From contig CAWCWA010000003.1 in NCBI GenBank assembly GCA_963799085.1, positions 1-64,000 of the forward strand: a DNA stretch of 64,000 nt, written 5' to 3'. The translations under genes were made by a program, and so were the position numbers. The DNA is from AP-15 sp963799085. GTDB taxonomy: Bacteria > Pseudomonadota > Alphaproteobacteria > ATCC43930 > CGMCC-115725. Each line of letters opens with the position of its first letter. The stretch's first letter is position 1. The notes beneath the pieces are model-generated. The model was not told where the DNA came from. It worked only from the letters and a program-made list of their open reading frames with translations, and did not search any database. This document shows, one piece after another, positions 1 through 10,322 of this stretch.

Positions 1-437
1 AATTCTTGGACCAAACCGAAAGACTTGAGAGGCGTCGATCCCGAGCGCCGAATCCGTCGCCAAATTCCGCGGACGCTGCATTCAGTTGCGCCGATGCGAT
101 CGATGCGTCGTTCCCGCCGCATGTCCGCGTCATGCCGCGACGACGACCACGGCGTCACCGATGGCTACGGTACCGTTCCGCGCCTCCGCCATCGATTCCA
201 CACCGACGTTGCACTTCAACGCCGAAATCACCATTTCCACCACCAGTCAGCCAAAGGTGTTCAACTCAAAGGAGAATTATCGGTCGGTGGTGACGGGTTG
301 AATCCGCGGGCTATTGGAGATTGCGGGGCCAATCCGCAACAGCCATCACCAGTGGTCTCCTCGTCCAGAAGTGGGCAGCGAGAATTTGACTGCCTATTAA
401 ACACGGTGCTCGGGACGTGGATGGCGCGAGCGGAGCT
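1..437. other. Region with no recognisable gene
   Basis: I see no supported coding sequence, RNA or mobile-element end here. Short open frames exist on both strands but their translations are arginine/proline-rich composition artefacts of high-GC DNA. The promoter of the downstream efflux operon should lie in this stretch, but no clear -35/-10 pair stands out. Confidence 0.5.
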
Positions 438-2005
438 ATGACTACCGAGAACGAAGAGAGTACAGCCGAAGGATTGGGAACCGGCTCGAACAGCACACGG
501 TCGACGGATGAAACCGGCACCGTAGTCGATCATGCGGACGCCTCAACGCTTAGGGACACTCCTTCCCGTTCAGACTTACCGGCCGGTCGTAGCCGAATAC
601 GAAGGCGGCGTTTGCTGACGGCGACGCTCGCAAGCCTGGCTCTGGCAATCGTCGTCGCGCTCGGCATTCCCTGGATTCGGCAGGCTCTTAACACTGTTTC
701 GACCGACGATGCGTACGTCAACGGTCACGTGACATTCGTGGCGGCTCGGGTCCCTGGTCAGGTGTCAAGAGTTCTGGTGGAAGACAACAACCACGTGCAC
801 AAGGGAGATCTCCTCGTCGAACTCGACAAGGAACCCTTTGAGGTCGAAGTCGCGGTTAAACAGGCGGCTGTCGACAGGGCGAAGGTCGATGTGGAGATGG
901 CCAAAGCCTCGGTGCGCAGTATCGAAGCAAAGGCGAGAAGTGAGCGCTGGGAACTCCAGCACGCTATGGAGGACGTGCAAAACCAGATCGCACTCCTTGA
1001 CGCGAAGGTCGCCGCCGTCAACGAGAGCAAGGCCAAGCTCGGACTGGCGAAATCGGAATTCAACCGGGCAAAAAATCTTATCGTCTCGGGAGCGGTGAGC
1101 CGCGAGGAGGTGGAACGGCGGGAAGCGGCGTTATCGGTTGCCCAGGCGGAAGTTACCCAGGCACTGGACGATGCGAACCGAATTCGTGTCTCCTTGGGCC
1201 TGCCGGCGGGGCCCCTGAACGGTGGTGACCTGGGACAGGTGCCGCCCGATCTCGATCAGACTTTCTCCTCCGTTCGCCAGGCGCAGGCAAACCTGATTCA
1301 GAGTGCCGCGGAGCTTGGTGTCATCCATTCGTACAACCAGTCCCCGAAACAGATGCTTGAGCAGTTCAAGCAACTCGATTCGCAGGGCGACGTTGACAAA
1401 TTTTGGCTCGGCTCGTGCCCGAGGCACCGACCGTCAAGCAGGCCGAGGCGAAACTCAAATCCGCCGAGCGCGATCTCGATCGGGCGGAATTGAACCTTCG
1501 CTATTGTCAGATCACCTCGGAAATTGACGGCGTCGTCACCCGCCGCAATGTCAATCCAGGCAATAACGTCATGGTCGGGCAGTCTCTGATGGCGATCCGC
1601 TCGCTCCGCGACATCTGGGTGGACGCCAATTTCAAGGAAACGCAGCTGCGGGAGCTGCGCATCGGCCAGCCGGTCGACGTCTATACCGACATGTACGGCG
1701 ACCGGCACGTCTTCCGAGGTCGGGTGTCCGGCTTTACCATGGGCACCGGATCGACCTTGGCCTTGCTGCCCCCACAGAATGCCACGGGCAACTTCGTCAA
1801 GGTCGTGCAACGATTGCCGGTGCGAATCGAGCTTGAAGACTACGATCCGGAAAAGGAACCTCTGTTCATCGGCCTTTCAGTCGTCCCCTACGTCTACATC
1901 AACAGGCCGGCGACGGGACCCGATGCCGGGAAGGTTCTGCAATCCTTCTTGCCCCGGTCGTCGGCGGCCGCGTCGGCCGGACGCCCGGTAGTCGGCAACA
2001 AATGA
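438..2005 (+). pseudogene. emrA: HlyD/EmrA-family membrane fusion protein, one frameshift
   Basis: This is the periplasmic adaptor of a drug-efflux pump that links an inner-membrane MFS transporter to an outer-membrane channel. The first part shows a cytoplasmic arginine-rich N-terminus, one membrane segment (LATASLALAIVVALGIPW-like) and the lipoyl/biotinyl half-motif DAYVNGHV, followed by a long alpha-helical hairpin. The second part has the second lipoyl half (ITSEIDGVVTRRNVNPGNNV) and the beta-barrel domain. The two halves are in different frames; the switch falls at an AAATTTT run near 1398-1404 and adding one base restores a single reading frame of about 520 residues. The last codon overlaps the start of the MFS gene by four bases (ATGA). 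Either a recent pseudogene or a homopolymer sequencing error. An alternative start is ATG at 417. Confidence 0.85.
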
Positions 2006-3609
2006 CCGAGGCGGTACTCTCGGTTCGCGGGCCTCGGGTGGCCACGAATCCCTGGCTCGTGGCCGCGGCCGTCGTGGTGCCGACCTTTATGGAGGTGCTC
2101 GACACGACGATCGCCGTCGTCGCGCTGCGCTATATTGCAGGCGGCTTGTCGGCAACGGTCGACGACGGCGAATGGGTCATTACCAGCTACCTCGCCGCCA
2201 ACGCCGTCATCCTGCCGATCACCGGCTGGTTGATCACCCGTTTCGGCCGCCGGAACTACTTCTTGTGCTCGATACTCGTCTTTACAGTAAGCTCGGGACT
2301 GTGTGGTATGGCCACGAGCCTCTATCAGCTGATTCTGTTCCGCGTGATCCAGGGCCTGGCCGGCGGCGGGCTGCAGCCGTGCAGCCAAGGAGCGCTGATC
2401 GACGCGTTCCCGGCGGAGAAGCAGGGCACCGCGATGACCCTGTTCGGCCTGGCGGCCCTGATCGCACCGGTCGTAGGTCCGACCCTGGGTGGCTGGATTA
2501 CGGACGAGTATTCGTGGCGATGGGTTTTTTTCATCAACCTTCCGATCGGTCTTCTGGCCCTAACGGCCTGCCACGCCGTCCTCCGTGACCCGGACTACCT
2601 TGCGACCCAGCGCGCGGAACGGAAAAAGCAGGCGTCTCGGTTCGACTCGGTCGGCCTGTCACTCCTCGTCGTCGCCATGGTTTGCTGGGAAGTGGTGCTC
2701 AGCAAGGGCCAGCAGTGGGATTGGCTGGAAGACCCGTTCGGGCGCGTGCAGACGTTGGCGACGCTATTCATCCTGGCGCTGGCTGGGTTGGTCTTCTGGG
2801 AGTTCCGCCAACGCAGCCCGGTAGTCAATTTTCGCCCCTTGCGTGAGCGCAATTTCGCTGCCTGCTGCATCATTATTTTCTGTGCCTATGCGGTGTTGTA
2901 CGGCGCCAGCACGTCATTGCCGGGACTGCTTCAATCCCTCTTTGGCTATGATGCGCTGCAGGCGGGGATGGTGATGTCGCCGGGTGGCATCTTCGCGGTC
3001 CTGGCGATGCCCGTCGTGGCGTTCGTGCTCGGCCGGCGGACCGACGCACGGTGGGTGATCCTGGTCGGCCTGTTGATCATGGCAGCCGGGAACTACTGGA
3101 TGTCTCGGATGAACCTCGACGTGAGCCCCGGGCAGCTTGTTTGGCCCCGGGTGGTGACGATCGTGGGATTGTCGGTCTGTTTCGCCCCCGCGAATGTCGC
3201 CGCTTACCTCTATACCCCGCTGGAATTACGTGCGGCGGCCGTAGGCTTGTTGAGTTTGCTGCGCAATGAGGGAGGCAGCGTCGGAACCTCGCTCAGCCAG
3301 GCCCTGCACGAGCGCCGCGAACAATTCCACGGACTTCGGCTCGGTGAGTATCTTGATCCGTTCAACCCGGCGGTACATTCGTTTTTCGAACACAGCCGGG
3401 CGCTCTATCTTCAGCAGACTGGCGATCCGGGCGCGGCACAGGAACTGGCCTGGCAGGCGCTCGAGGTTGTCCGCCGGCAGCAGGCGTCGGCGCTCGCCTA
3501 TTTCGACTGCTTTTGGGTGTTCGCCGTGCTGATGCTTGTCCTCGTGCCGGTGGTTCTGCTGATGAAACGATCGGTAGCCGAGAAGGGCGCGCGCGTCGGG
3601 CTCGAATGA
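2002..3609 (+). CDS. emrB: DHA2-family MFS drug transporter (EmrB type)
   Basis: A 535-residue, 14-helix proton-driven multidrug exporter of the inner membrane. The N-terminus carries the family signature PTFMEVLDTTIAVVALRYIAG, then the loop motif ITRFGRRNYF and the antiporter segment GPTLGGWITDEYSWRWVFFI. Length matches the family. It starts inside the end of the adaptor gene with an ATGA overlap, so the two are translationally coupled and form one efflux unit. No TolC-like gene is present nearby. Downstream it is followed after about 90 bp by an IS6 relic. The gene is intact although its partner is frameshifted, so the pump may be non-functional unless another adaptor serves it. Confidence 0.9.
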   Translation: MTEAVLSVRGPRVATNPWLVAAAVVVPTFMEVLDTTIAVVALRYIAGGLSATVDDGEWVITSYLAANAVILPITGWLITRFGRRNYFLCSILVFTVSSGLCGMATSLYQLILFRVIQGLAGGGLQPCSQGALIDAFPAEKQGTAMTLFGLAALIAPVVGPTLGGWITDEYSWRWVFFINLPIGLLALTACHAVLRDPDYLATQRAERKKQASRFDSVGLSLLVVAMVCWEVVLSKGQQWDWLEDPFGRVQTLATLFILALAGLVFWEFRQRSPVVNFRPLRERNFAACCIIIFCAYAVLYGASTSLPGLLQSLFGYDALQAGMVMSPGGIFAVLAMPVVAFVLGRRTDARWVILVGLLIMAAGNYWMSRMNLDVSPGQLVWPRVVTIVGLSVCFAPANVAAYLYTPLELRAAAVGLLSLLRNEGGSVGTSLSQALHERREQFHGLRLGEYLDPFNPAVHSFFEHSRALYLQQTGDPGAAQELAWQALEVVRRQQASALAYFDCFWVFAVLMLVLVPVVLLMKRSVAEKGARVGLE

Positions 3610-3701
3610 GGGTAACTTCGCCATCCACAGGGTGCGGCGAACGCGCATCGCCTAACCTGTCGGGGCCGAGAGGGGATAGCTCGACGCGCATCTCATCGAC
3701 G

Positions 3702-4498
3702 GGTTTTGTCACGTTAACGGGATGGCCTTCGTCACTCCGGTGCGGTAGCAGTCGGTATGACCCGTCTGTCCTACGCGCGCAACCGCTTTTCGCCCGCGAT
3801 CATCCAACACGCCGTCTGGGCTGTATTTCCGTTCACGCTGAGCTTTCGCGATGCTGAGGATCTGCTCGCCGAACGCGGCATTGATATCTCCTAAGAGACG
3901 GTGCGCCGTTGGGCGTTTAAGTTCGGTCGCGCCTACGCAGGCCAGATCCGCCGGGCTCGTCCGAGACCGTCGGATCGGTGGCATCTGGACGAGGTCTTCG
4001 TCCGGATCGGCGGCAACGTCCACTATCTCTGGCGCGCAGTCGACGACGAGGGCGAAGTCCTCGACGTCATCGTCCAGTCGCGTCGCGACCGGGCGGCGGC
4101 CCTCAAGCTCCTGCGGAACCTGTGAAGCGGCAGAGATACGTGCCGACGCCATCGTCACCGATCGACTTACATCTTATGGCGCCGCCTTGCGCGATCTTGG
4201 CCTGGCCGGACGCCATGTCACCGGCGGGAGGTCGAACAATCGAGCCGAAATCTCTCACCAACCAACCCGACGACGGGAACGCCAGCGTCGCGGTTTTCGA
4301 TCGCCAGGCTCGGCACAACAGTTCCTCGCGATCCACGCCGCCGTCTACAACCAGTTCAACATCCAACGCCACCTCATCTCCCGCCGAACGCTGAAAGCCC
4401 TCCGAGCTGAGGCGTTCGCTGGTTGGCGAAGGTGGTCGCGGCTTGAGGCGTCTACCGACCGGTTCGTCTCCGGCCCACTGCGTTAACGTGACAAAACC
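3702..4498. mobile_element. IS6-family insertion sequence, degraded
   Basis: A 797-bp element bounded by a perfect 18-bp inverted repeat, GGTTTTGTCACGTTAACG at 3702-3719 and its complement at 4481-4498. Size and content fit the IS6 family. I could not find an 8-bp target duplication: the flanks are CATCGACG on the left and TACACTAG on the right, so the element may have moved by recombination or the flank has been rearranged. The transposase inside is broken twice. Confidence 0.88.
3757..4486 (+). pseudogene. IS6-family transposase, broken by a stop and a frameshift
   Basis: The DDE transposase of the surrounding IS6 element. The N-terminal part starts at ATG 3757, meets an in-frame TAA at 3892, then continues in the same frame with the recognisable core (ETVRRWAFKFG, DRWHLDEVFVRIGGNVHYLW, the first catalytic D being in the latter). 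Near 4120 the frame changes and the C-terminal catalytic region follows (VTDRLTSYGAALRDLGL, NNRAEISHQPTRRRER, IHAAVYNQFNIQRHLISR). Both lesions must be repaired to give a protein of about 240 residues, normal for the family. Not autonomous. Confidence 0.9.
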
Positions 4499-4598
4499 TA
4501 CACTAGCCTTTACGGACAGCAGGGGCATCGTCGAGCAAGTTCGCGGACGGTATAATCTCGGCCAGTGGGGTATGTCGGCTTAGAACCATGGGGGTGTG

Positions 4599-6365
4599 AT
4601 GGCGCGCTTGCTGTCCTTGAATGTGGGGCTCCCCCGCGACGTTAGCTGGCAGGGACGGACCGTCCACACCGGGATTTGGAAGGAGCCGGTTCAGGGTCGG
4701 CGCATGGTGCGGCGGCTCAACATTGATGGTGACGGTCAAGGGGATCTGGCTGGACACGGCGGCGAACACCGCGCTGTTCTTCGTGTATCAGATCGAATCC
4801 TATCGCTACTGGCAAAACCAACTCGGCCGAACCGACTTCACTCACGGGGAATTCGGCGAGAACTTCACTGTCGAAGGCCTACCCGACGACGAGGTGTGCA
4901 TCGGCGATCGCTACCGCGTCGGGAGCGCGTTGTTCGAGGTAACTCAGCCCCGTGTTACCTGCTACCGGGTTGGCATCCGGATGAATGAGCCGCAAATGGC
5001 TGCATTGCTCGTCTCGCACGGCAGGCCCGGTTTCTATTTTCGTGTTCTTGAAGAGGGCGAAGTCGGGGCGGGCGACGAGATCGTCCGGGTCATGCGGGGA
5101 CCCGAGGGCATGACCGTCGCCGAGGTGGATGCGCTTCTGTACAAGCCCGGTCACCCGGCGGACCGGCTGGAGCGAGCGTTGCGCATTCCCGCGTTGAGCA
5201 CCGGCTGGCGCAACTCGTTCAGAGCGCTGCTGGAACAGGCGCGGAACCCTGATGCGGCGACCGGCAATGCCGGGCTTGTTCGGGCCGCTAGCCCAAAACC
5301 AGCATGGGTGGGGTTTCGTCCGCTGCGGGTAACCGGCAAGACCCGCGAGAGCGATAACGTGACCTCGCTTCAGCTTGAGCCCGCAGACGGACGATCTCTG
5401 TCGGCTGGGCTGCCCGGACAATTTGTTGTGTTGCGCCTGCGGCCAGCGCCCGATGCACCTCCCCTATTGCGCAGCTATTCGCTCTCGGGCGAGCCGAGCG
5501 ACGCTCGCTACCGTATCAGCGTCAAACGCAACGCCGGCGGTGTGGCCGGGGCCTATATCGCTGACGAGGTTCGACCCGGTGACATCATCGAGACTGACCG
5601 CCCCGCGCGGCAGCTTTACGTTGCGGGCGGGTGACGGACCGGTCGCTTTTCTGAGTGCCGGTATCGGCGTGACACCTGTGCTTGCGATGCTGCATGCGCT
5701 GGCCGCCGCAAAGTCACCGAGGCAGGTCTGGTGGCTGCACGGTGCCCGCGATCGCGGGGAGCATCCGTTTGCTGAAGAGGTGCGGGCCACTCTCAAAATG
5801 TTGCCTCACGCTCACAGTCACATCCGCTACAGCGCGCCCGGTCCCGGCGACCGGCCTGGTGTCGATTTCGACGCTCCTGGCCGCCTCGGCGCTCCGGTTC
5901 TCGCCGAATTGGGCGTGCCGCGGGATGCTGATTTCTACCTGTGTGGGCCGACAGCCTTCATGGCTGATCTTGCGCGCCGGCCTCGCGCGTTGGGGGGTGC
6001 CAAGCAATCGCATTCACACCGAAATGTTCGGACCGGGGACGTCCCTGACGCCGGGCATCGCTGCGACCCTTCAGAAGCCGCCACATCTGCCGACAGGGCC
6101 GACCGGCTCAGGACCGCTCGTGTCCTTCGCGCGCAGCGGTCTCAACGTCCGATGGGATCCGGCGTTCCGAAGCCTGCTCGAACTTGCGGAGGCATGCGAC
6201 GTGCCCGTGCGATGGGCGTGCCGCACCGGCGTCTGCCACAACTGTGAAACGGCCCTCATAGCCGGCGCCGTCAGTTATCAGCTCGACCCGGTTGATCTGC
6301 CAGCCGCCGGCAATGTGCTCATCTGCTGCTCTCAGCCGGAGATCGATATGGTGATCGATCTTTGA
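4599..6365 (+). pseudogene. MOSC domain / ferredoxin-NADP reductase / 2Fe-2S ferredoxin fusion, three frameshifts
   Basis: A three-domain oxidoreductase of about 590 residues. It begins with a YiiM-like MOSC domain (GDLAGHGGEHRAV, then YQIESYRYWQ), a domain that binds sulfur or molybdenum cofactor. Next is an FAD/NAD reductase domain (LRSYSLSGEP flavin motif, GIGVTPVLAMLHAL, LCGPTAFM nicotinamide motif). It ends with a plant-type [2Fe-2S] ferredoxin whose ligands are visible as CRTGVCHNC plus a distal Cys. The frame changes near 4780, near 5620 and near 5975, each time in the same +1 sense. The start ATG 4599 follows a G-rich stretch; GTG 4596 is an alternative. Related intact fusions are used in amine or xenobiotic hydroxylation and hydroxylaminopurine detoxification, so a detoxification role is inferred, not shown. 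Confidence 0.82.
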
Positions 6366-6518
6366 ATGAATGAAGCAGGCGTCTCGCATCGAGTTCGATG
6401 TCGCGCTCTCGGTCGCTCAGCCTTTGCGTTTGCGATTTGCTCTCCTGCCGCATGGAAGGGCACATCATCCTCAGGGTGGCATGGTACAACGCTCATCATC
6501 GACGGCGGGAAATTCGAT

Positions 6519-6894
6519 ATGGACGATCGCGAGGTTCAAGCGGCTCTGGATCGCCACTGGGCCGCCTCCGATGCGAACGACCTCGAGGCGGAGCACGATA
6601 TTTATCGAGACGACGCGGTGCTCGAATATCCGCAGTCGGGCGAGCGCATCCGCGGGCGGCGGAAGATCCAGTCGTCTCGCGCCGCGCAGCCGAACCGGAA
6701 ACGCTTCACCGTGCGGCGGATAATCGGCGCGGGCGACCTCTGGGTCACCGAATATGTCCTAACCTATGACGGGCGGCCGTCCTACCGTGAGCATTATGGA
6801 GTTCTCGATGGGAAGGTGCCGCGAGACCCAGTATTTCGGCGATCCGTTCGAGCCGGGACCTTCGCGCACGCAATGGGTCGAGCGGATGCCCTGA
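6519..6894 (+). pseudogene. SnoaL/NTF2-like protein, frameshifted near the 3' end
   Basis: A small cone-shaped NTF2-fold protein. The opening MDDREVQAALDRHWAASDAND and the LEYPQSGERIRGRRKIQ stretch are typical of SnoaL-like proteins of unknown substrate. Near 6824 the frame slips; the expected C-terminus (ETQYFGDPFEPGPSRTQWVE) continues in the next frame to TGA at 6892. Because of the slip, the original frame reads on into the following glycosylase and creates a spurious fusion. Function is not assignable beyond the fold. Confidence 0.7.
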
Positions 6895-6911
6895 AACCTG
6901 CCGCCATAAGG

Positions 6912-7505
6912 ATGGCCATCTGCTGCTCGCTCGCGCGGAGCTGCCGATCGATACGGCCTCTCGCCCGCTATCTCATCGGCAAGGTGTTGGTGCGGGAGTT
7001 GCCTGAAGGCGTCGCCAGCGGTCGTATTGTTGAGACCGAGGCATATATCGTCGGTGACGCTGCCGGACATGCCTACCGGGGGATGACCCGGCGCAATCGT
7101 TCGCTGTTTCTCGAGCGTGGGCACGCCTATGTTTATCTCGCCTACGGCAGCTCATACATGCTGAATGTTTCGAGCGAGATGCCTGGAATCGGAGCCGGCG
7201 TCCTGATCAGGGCGCTCGAGCCGCTCGAAGGCATCCCGATCATGCGGCTAAATCGCGGCATCGAGCGCTTGCATGACTTGGCGCGAGGACCAGGAAGGCT
7301 CACCGCCGCATTGCGGGTTGATCGTGGTCTCGATGGGCTCGATCTTTGCCGAGAAGGCCCTCTATGGCTCGGACGCGGCGACCACGAACCCGGCGAACTC
7401 GGGCAGAGCATTAGGATCGGCATTTCGCGGGATACGAACCGCCTCCTGCGATTTTATCTTCGGGACAGTCCGTTCGTTAGCGGTCCAAGATCGCTCAAGG
7501 GATAA
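6912..7505 (+). CDS. 3-methyladenine DNA glycosylase (MPG/AAG family)
   Basis: Base-excision repair glycosylase that removes alkylated purines such as 3-methyladenine and hypoxanthine. The family landmarks are present: LARYLIGKVLVREL, the catalytic-glutamate segment RIVETEAYIVGDAAGHAYRG, and YAYVYLAYG-like strand HAYVYLAYGSSYMLNV. Length of about 197 residues is normal. The true N-terminus is uncertain: another frame just upstream reads LLARAELPIDTA, which looks like the native beginning, so a further one-base slip near 6958 is likely. Alkylation repair next to the MOSC-flavoprotein fits a detoxification theme but the link is only inferred. Confidence 0.82.
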   Translation: MAICCSLARSCRSIRPLARYLIGKVLVRELPEGVASGRIVETEAYIVGDAAGHAYRGMTRRNRSLFLERGHAYVYLAYGSSYMLNVSSEMPGIGAGVLIRALEPLEGIPIMRLNRGIERLHDLARGPGRLTAALRVDRGLDGLDLCREGPLWLGRGDHEPGELGQSIRIGISRDTNRLLRFYLRDSPFVSGPRSLKG

Positions 7506-7544
7506 GAGACCGCCACATACCGACTCAAGCGAGAGGGCCTCGTT

Positions 7545-8234
7545 ATGAAGATCCTGATGGTTCTCACCTCTCACGATCAGCTCGGAAACACCGGCCGAAA
7601 GACAGGCTTCTGGCTGGAAGAACTGGCGGCGCCGTACTTCGTGTTTAAGGACGCCGGCGCCGAGATCGTGCTCGCCTCGCCGAAAGGCGGTCAGCCACCG
7701 CTCGATCCGAAGAGCAACGAACCGGAATTTCAGACCGACCTTACCCGCCGCTTCGAAGCCGATGCGGCCGCGAATGCACAGCTCGCCTCGACGGTTCGCC
7801 TCGATAGCGTCAGGCAGGAAGATTACGATACCGTCTTCTATCCCGGCGGCCATGGGCCGATGTGGGATCTCGTTGAAGACAAGAACTCGATCAGGCTGCT
7901 GGAATCCTTCCTGGCCGCCGGCAAGACCTTCGCGGTGGTCTGCCACTCTTCCGGCGCGCTCCGCCATGTCAGGACGCCGGACGGCAAGCTGTTCGTCGAG
8001 GGCAAGACCGTGACCGGCTTCACCAATGGCGAGGAAGAAGAGGTAGGATTGACAAAGGTGGTGCCCTTCCTTGTCGAGGACGAACTGATGAGCCTTGGTG
8101 CCACCTTTTCCAAGGTCAAGAACTGGGGAGTTCACACGGTCGCTGACGGCCAGCTGATCACCGGCCAGAATCCGGCCTCGTCGGGACCGGCGGCTAAGCT
8201 TCTACTCGAAATGCTCGGCAAGCCGACCGATTAG
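7545..8234 (+). CDS. DJ-1/PfpI (class I glutamine amidotransferase-like) protein
   Basis: A 229-residue intact protein of the DJ-1/PfpI superfamily, close to the Hsp31/HchA-like subgroup that acts as glyoxalase III, deglycase or chaperone. The nucleophile elbow is visible as AVVCHSSGAL with the catalytic Cys, and the upstream glutamate/loop region as DTVFYPGGHGPMWDL. The closing TVADGQLITGQNPASSGPAAKLLLE is typical. It lies 39 bp after the glycosylase in the same direction and may be co-transcribed. Likely cytoplasmic carbonyl-stress function, inferred from family. Confidence 0.9.
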   Translation: MKILMVLTSHDQLGNTGRKTGFWLEELAAPYFVFKDAGAEIVLASPKGGQPPLDPKSNEPEFQTDLTRRFEADAAANAQLASTVRLDSVRQEDYDTVFYPGGHGPMWDLVEDKNSIRLLESFLAAGKTFAVVCHSSGALRHVRTPDGKLFVEGKTVTGFTNGEEEEVGLTKVVPFLVEDELMSLGATFSKVKNWGVHTVADGQLITGQNPASSGPAAKLLLEMLGKPTD

Positions 8235-8709
8235 GGGCAAGCATGAGCACGACTCAACACGTCTAAGTGTGGGCGCTCGCCATTCATCGGCGGCTCTGCT
8301 CACAAACAGCGGTGGGTGTGGGCTTACACTGGCCGCCAATAACGGCACGACGATGCTCACATTAGCTGTCAGCCTGCTCGCCATGACCGGGGTGTGCTCG
8401 CTGCCCTGCCACCATAGCCTTGAGCACTACCTGCAGGAGTACATCGAGGCGGCCAGGATCGCAAAGGCCGCCTGATCGTGCCCAGGCGGCACGTGGCACG
8501 GTGGACGCAGGCCAGCCATTCCGCTCCTCGAGGTGATGAAGGTCCGCGAGGCAGCCGGAGACCGTATTCCACGCCCGTATCCACCTGATCCCGCGCTAGA
8601 TCCGGCGCCGCGCGGCGGTGTCCGCTCCGTCGCCCGGCAAGAAGGATTACTGAGGACCCGTTCTGCTGAGACGGTGACGGGATGGCGTCACCCGTGCTGA
8701 GGGACTGTC
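8235..8709. other. Gap without a recognisable gene
   Basis: About 475 bp. One plus-strand open frame (8269-8475) encodes a 68-residue peptide ending HHSLEHYLQEYIEAARIAKAA; it has a plausible amphipathic tail but no family I recognise and no convincing ribosome-binding site. Nothing else is supported. Confidence 0.4.
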
Positions 8710-9217
8710 TTGGACTTGATCCTGGTCGCCGCGTTCATGGGGTTGCTAGCGCTGCTCTATGCCACCGTGGGGCAGGCTGGGGGAACGGCCTACGTTGCCG
8801 CGATGGCGCTGTTCGCCTTCCCGCCCGACATGATGCGGCCGACATCCCTGCTCCTCAACGTCGTGGTCGCTGGCTACACCACTTGGCGGCTGCACCGCGC
8901 CGGTGCGATCGGTTGGTCCACCCTCAGCCCGATCGTCGCCGCCTCGCTGCCGATGGCGTTCATCGGCGGGTTGCTGGTTGTCGGCGTGGTGTTGATCGTG
9001 GCGGCGGGAATGACCATCCGACGCTCAAACCATGACCTCGTGGGGGCGCGTCCGGTCCGGCTACCCCTGGCGGCAGCAATCGGCGCGGGCGTGGGCCTGG
9101 CATCCGGACTGACCGGCGTCGGCGGCGGGGTGTTTCTCGCACCGCTGCTCCTGATCGGCGGCTGGGCGACGCCGAGGCAGACGGTGGGACTGTCCGCTCC
9201 TTTCATTCTGGCGCAAC

Positions 9218-10249
9218 TGGGTATCCCCTTCACTGACCTATCTGGCCTTGTCCGCCCGGGCAGCGCCGATGATCTTGCGATATGGCGCTGGTCCGACAGC
9301 GACCGCTTGTTGGGCGAGCCTGTGGAAAAGCAGTCCGCGGGCTTGTGAGCGGCGGCGGTTGAAACGGAAGGTGAATTCGTCGAGGTAGTAGTCGAGTTGC
9401 TGGTGCTGGATGCCGCCCTGGTGCGTGCCGATCAGCCATCGCTTGAGGAGCGAGGCGACGGTGTGGACGCGCGGCATGACCTCGTGAGCCGGATCGCGAC
9501 CGTCGCTGATGACGGTGACCTGGTGCTGGTAGCCGGCCGCCGCCAGCCCGGAATAGCCGCTCCATCCATCGGTGTGGACCACCGACCCAGGCACCACGGC
9601 GCCCTGGACGAAGGGGAGCAGGCTGTCCGCGGACACGTCCTCGATGCGCCGAAGGCGGATGCGGCCGATGCCGCGACCGCTCTTCTCGGCCGCCACCGCA
9701 ACAATAGCCTTGGTCTCGGTTTGCCGGCCCCGTTTGCCCTCTTCCGGGCCACCGACGTAGGTTTCATCGACCTCGATGGCGCCGGTGAGGCAATCGCGGC
9801 CAGGCCGGACCATCGCCCGGCGCAGCTTGTGGAGCCAGGTCCAGGCCGTCTCGTAGCTGCCCAGCCCGAGCACCCGCTGCAGGCCCAGGGCGCTGACGCC
9901 GTTCTTCTGGCTGGTGACGAACCACATCGCCAGGAACCACATCCGCAACGGCTTTCGTGTGTCCTGAAACACCGTGCCGGCCGTCAACGATGTGCGCCCA
10001 CGACAACTCCGGCACCGCAGCAGCCCATCCGACATCGTCCATGGCTCCCCGGCCACGCCGCAGTGCGGGCAGGCGAAACCATCCGGCCAACGCAGGCGCT
10101 GGATATACTCCCGGCATCCCGCGGCGCTGCGGAACCACTCGTCCATCTCCTGGAACGTCCGTGGGTAATCGACCCCACGGCCAGGATGCTGTGTGCCGTC
10201 CATCCCCTCACGCTACCATCTCCCCGAAGGTCAGTGAAGGGGATACCCA
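9218..10249. mobile_element. IS1595-family insertion sequence, apparently intact
   Basis: A 1032-bp element with perfect 21-bp terminal inverted repeats at 9218-9238 and 10229-10249 (inner core GGGTATCCCCTTCACTGACC). It encodes a full-length transposase on the minus strand. Close to both ends there is a near-duplicate TCTGGCGCA / TCTGGCGAA, consistent with an 8-9 bp target duplication that has one mismatch and a small offset from the repeats. It is inserted in the TauE gene. Confidence 0.9.
9238..10203 (-). CDS. IS1595-family transposase
   Basis: A 321-residue intact transposase. It starts with an N-terminal zinc-ribbon domain (CPHCGVAGEPWTM...LLRCRSCRGRTSLTAGTVF), as in ISXO2-type enzymes, then an HTH-like middle region and a DDE/N catalytic domain with IEVDETYVGG, VVHTDGWSGY and a C-terminal ELDYYLDEFTFRFNRRR-like block. 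The stop lies within the right-hand inverted repeat of the element. Nothing in the sequence suggests it is inactive. Confidence 0.93.
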   Translation of the reverse strand: MDGTQHPGRGVDYPRTFQEMDEWFRSAAGCREYIQRLRWPDGFACPHCGVAGEPWTMSDGLLRCRSCRGRTSLTAGTVFQDTRKPLRMWFLAMWFVTSQKNGVSALGLQRVLGLGSYETAWTWLHKLRRAMVRPGRDCLTGAIEVDETYVGGPEEGKRGRQTETKAIVAVAAEKSGRGIGRIRLRRIEDVSADSLLPFVQGAVVPGSVVHTDGWSGYSGLAAAGYQHQVTVISDGRDPAHEVMPRVHTVASLLKRWLIGTHQGGIQHQQLDYYLDEFTFRFNRRRSQARGLLFHRLAQQAVAVGPAPYRKIIGAARADKAR

Positions 10250-10322
10250 ATCTGGCGAATTCCGCCGTCGCGTTTCTGGCCACACGCCTTGCCGGGCAGA
10301 CCGTCGCCGACGGCACGCCGAT

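Noticed and set aside
3690..4510. Target-site duplication of the IS6 element
   Set aside because: The eight bases on the two sides (CATCGACG and TACACTAG) do not match.
6366..7505. An apparent fusion of an NTF2-like domain with a DNA glycosylase in one open frame
   Set aside because: The true NTF2 C-terminus is readable in the next frame with its own stop at 6892, so the fusion is produced by a one-base slip.
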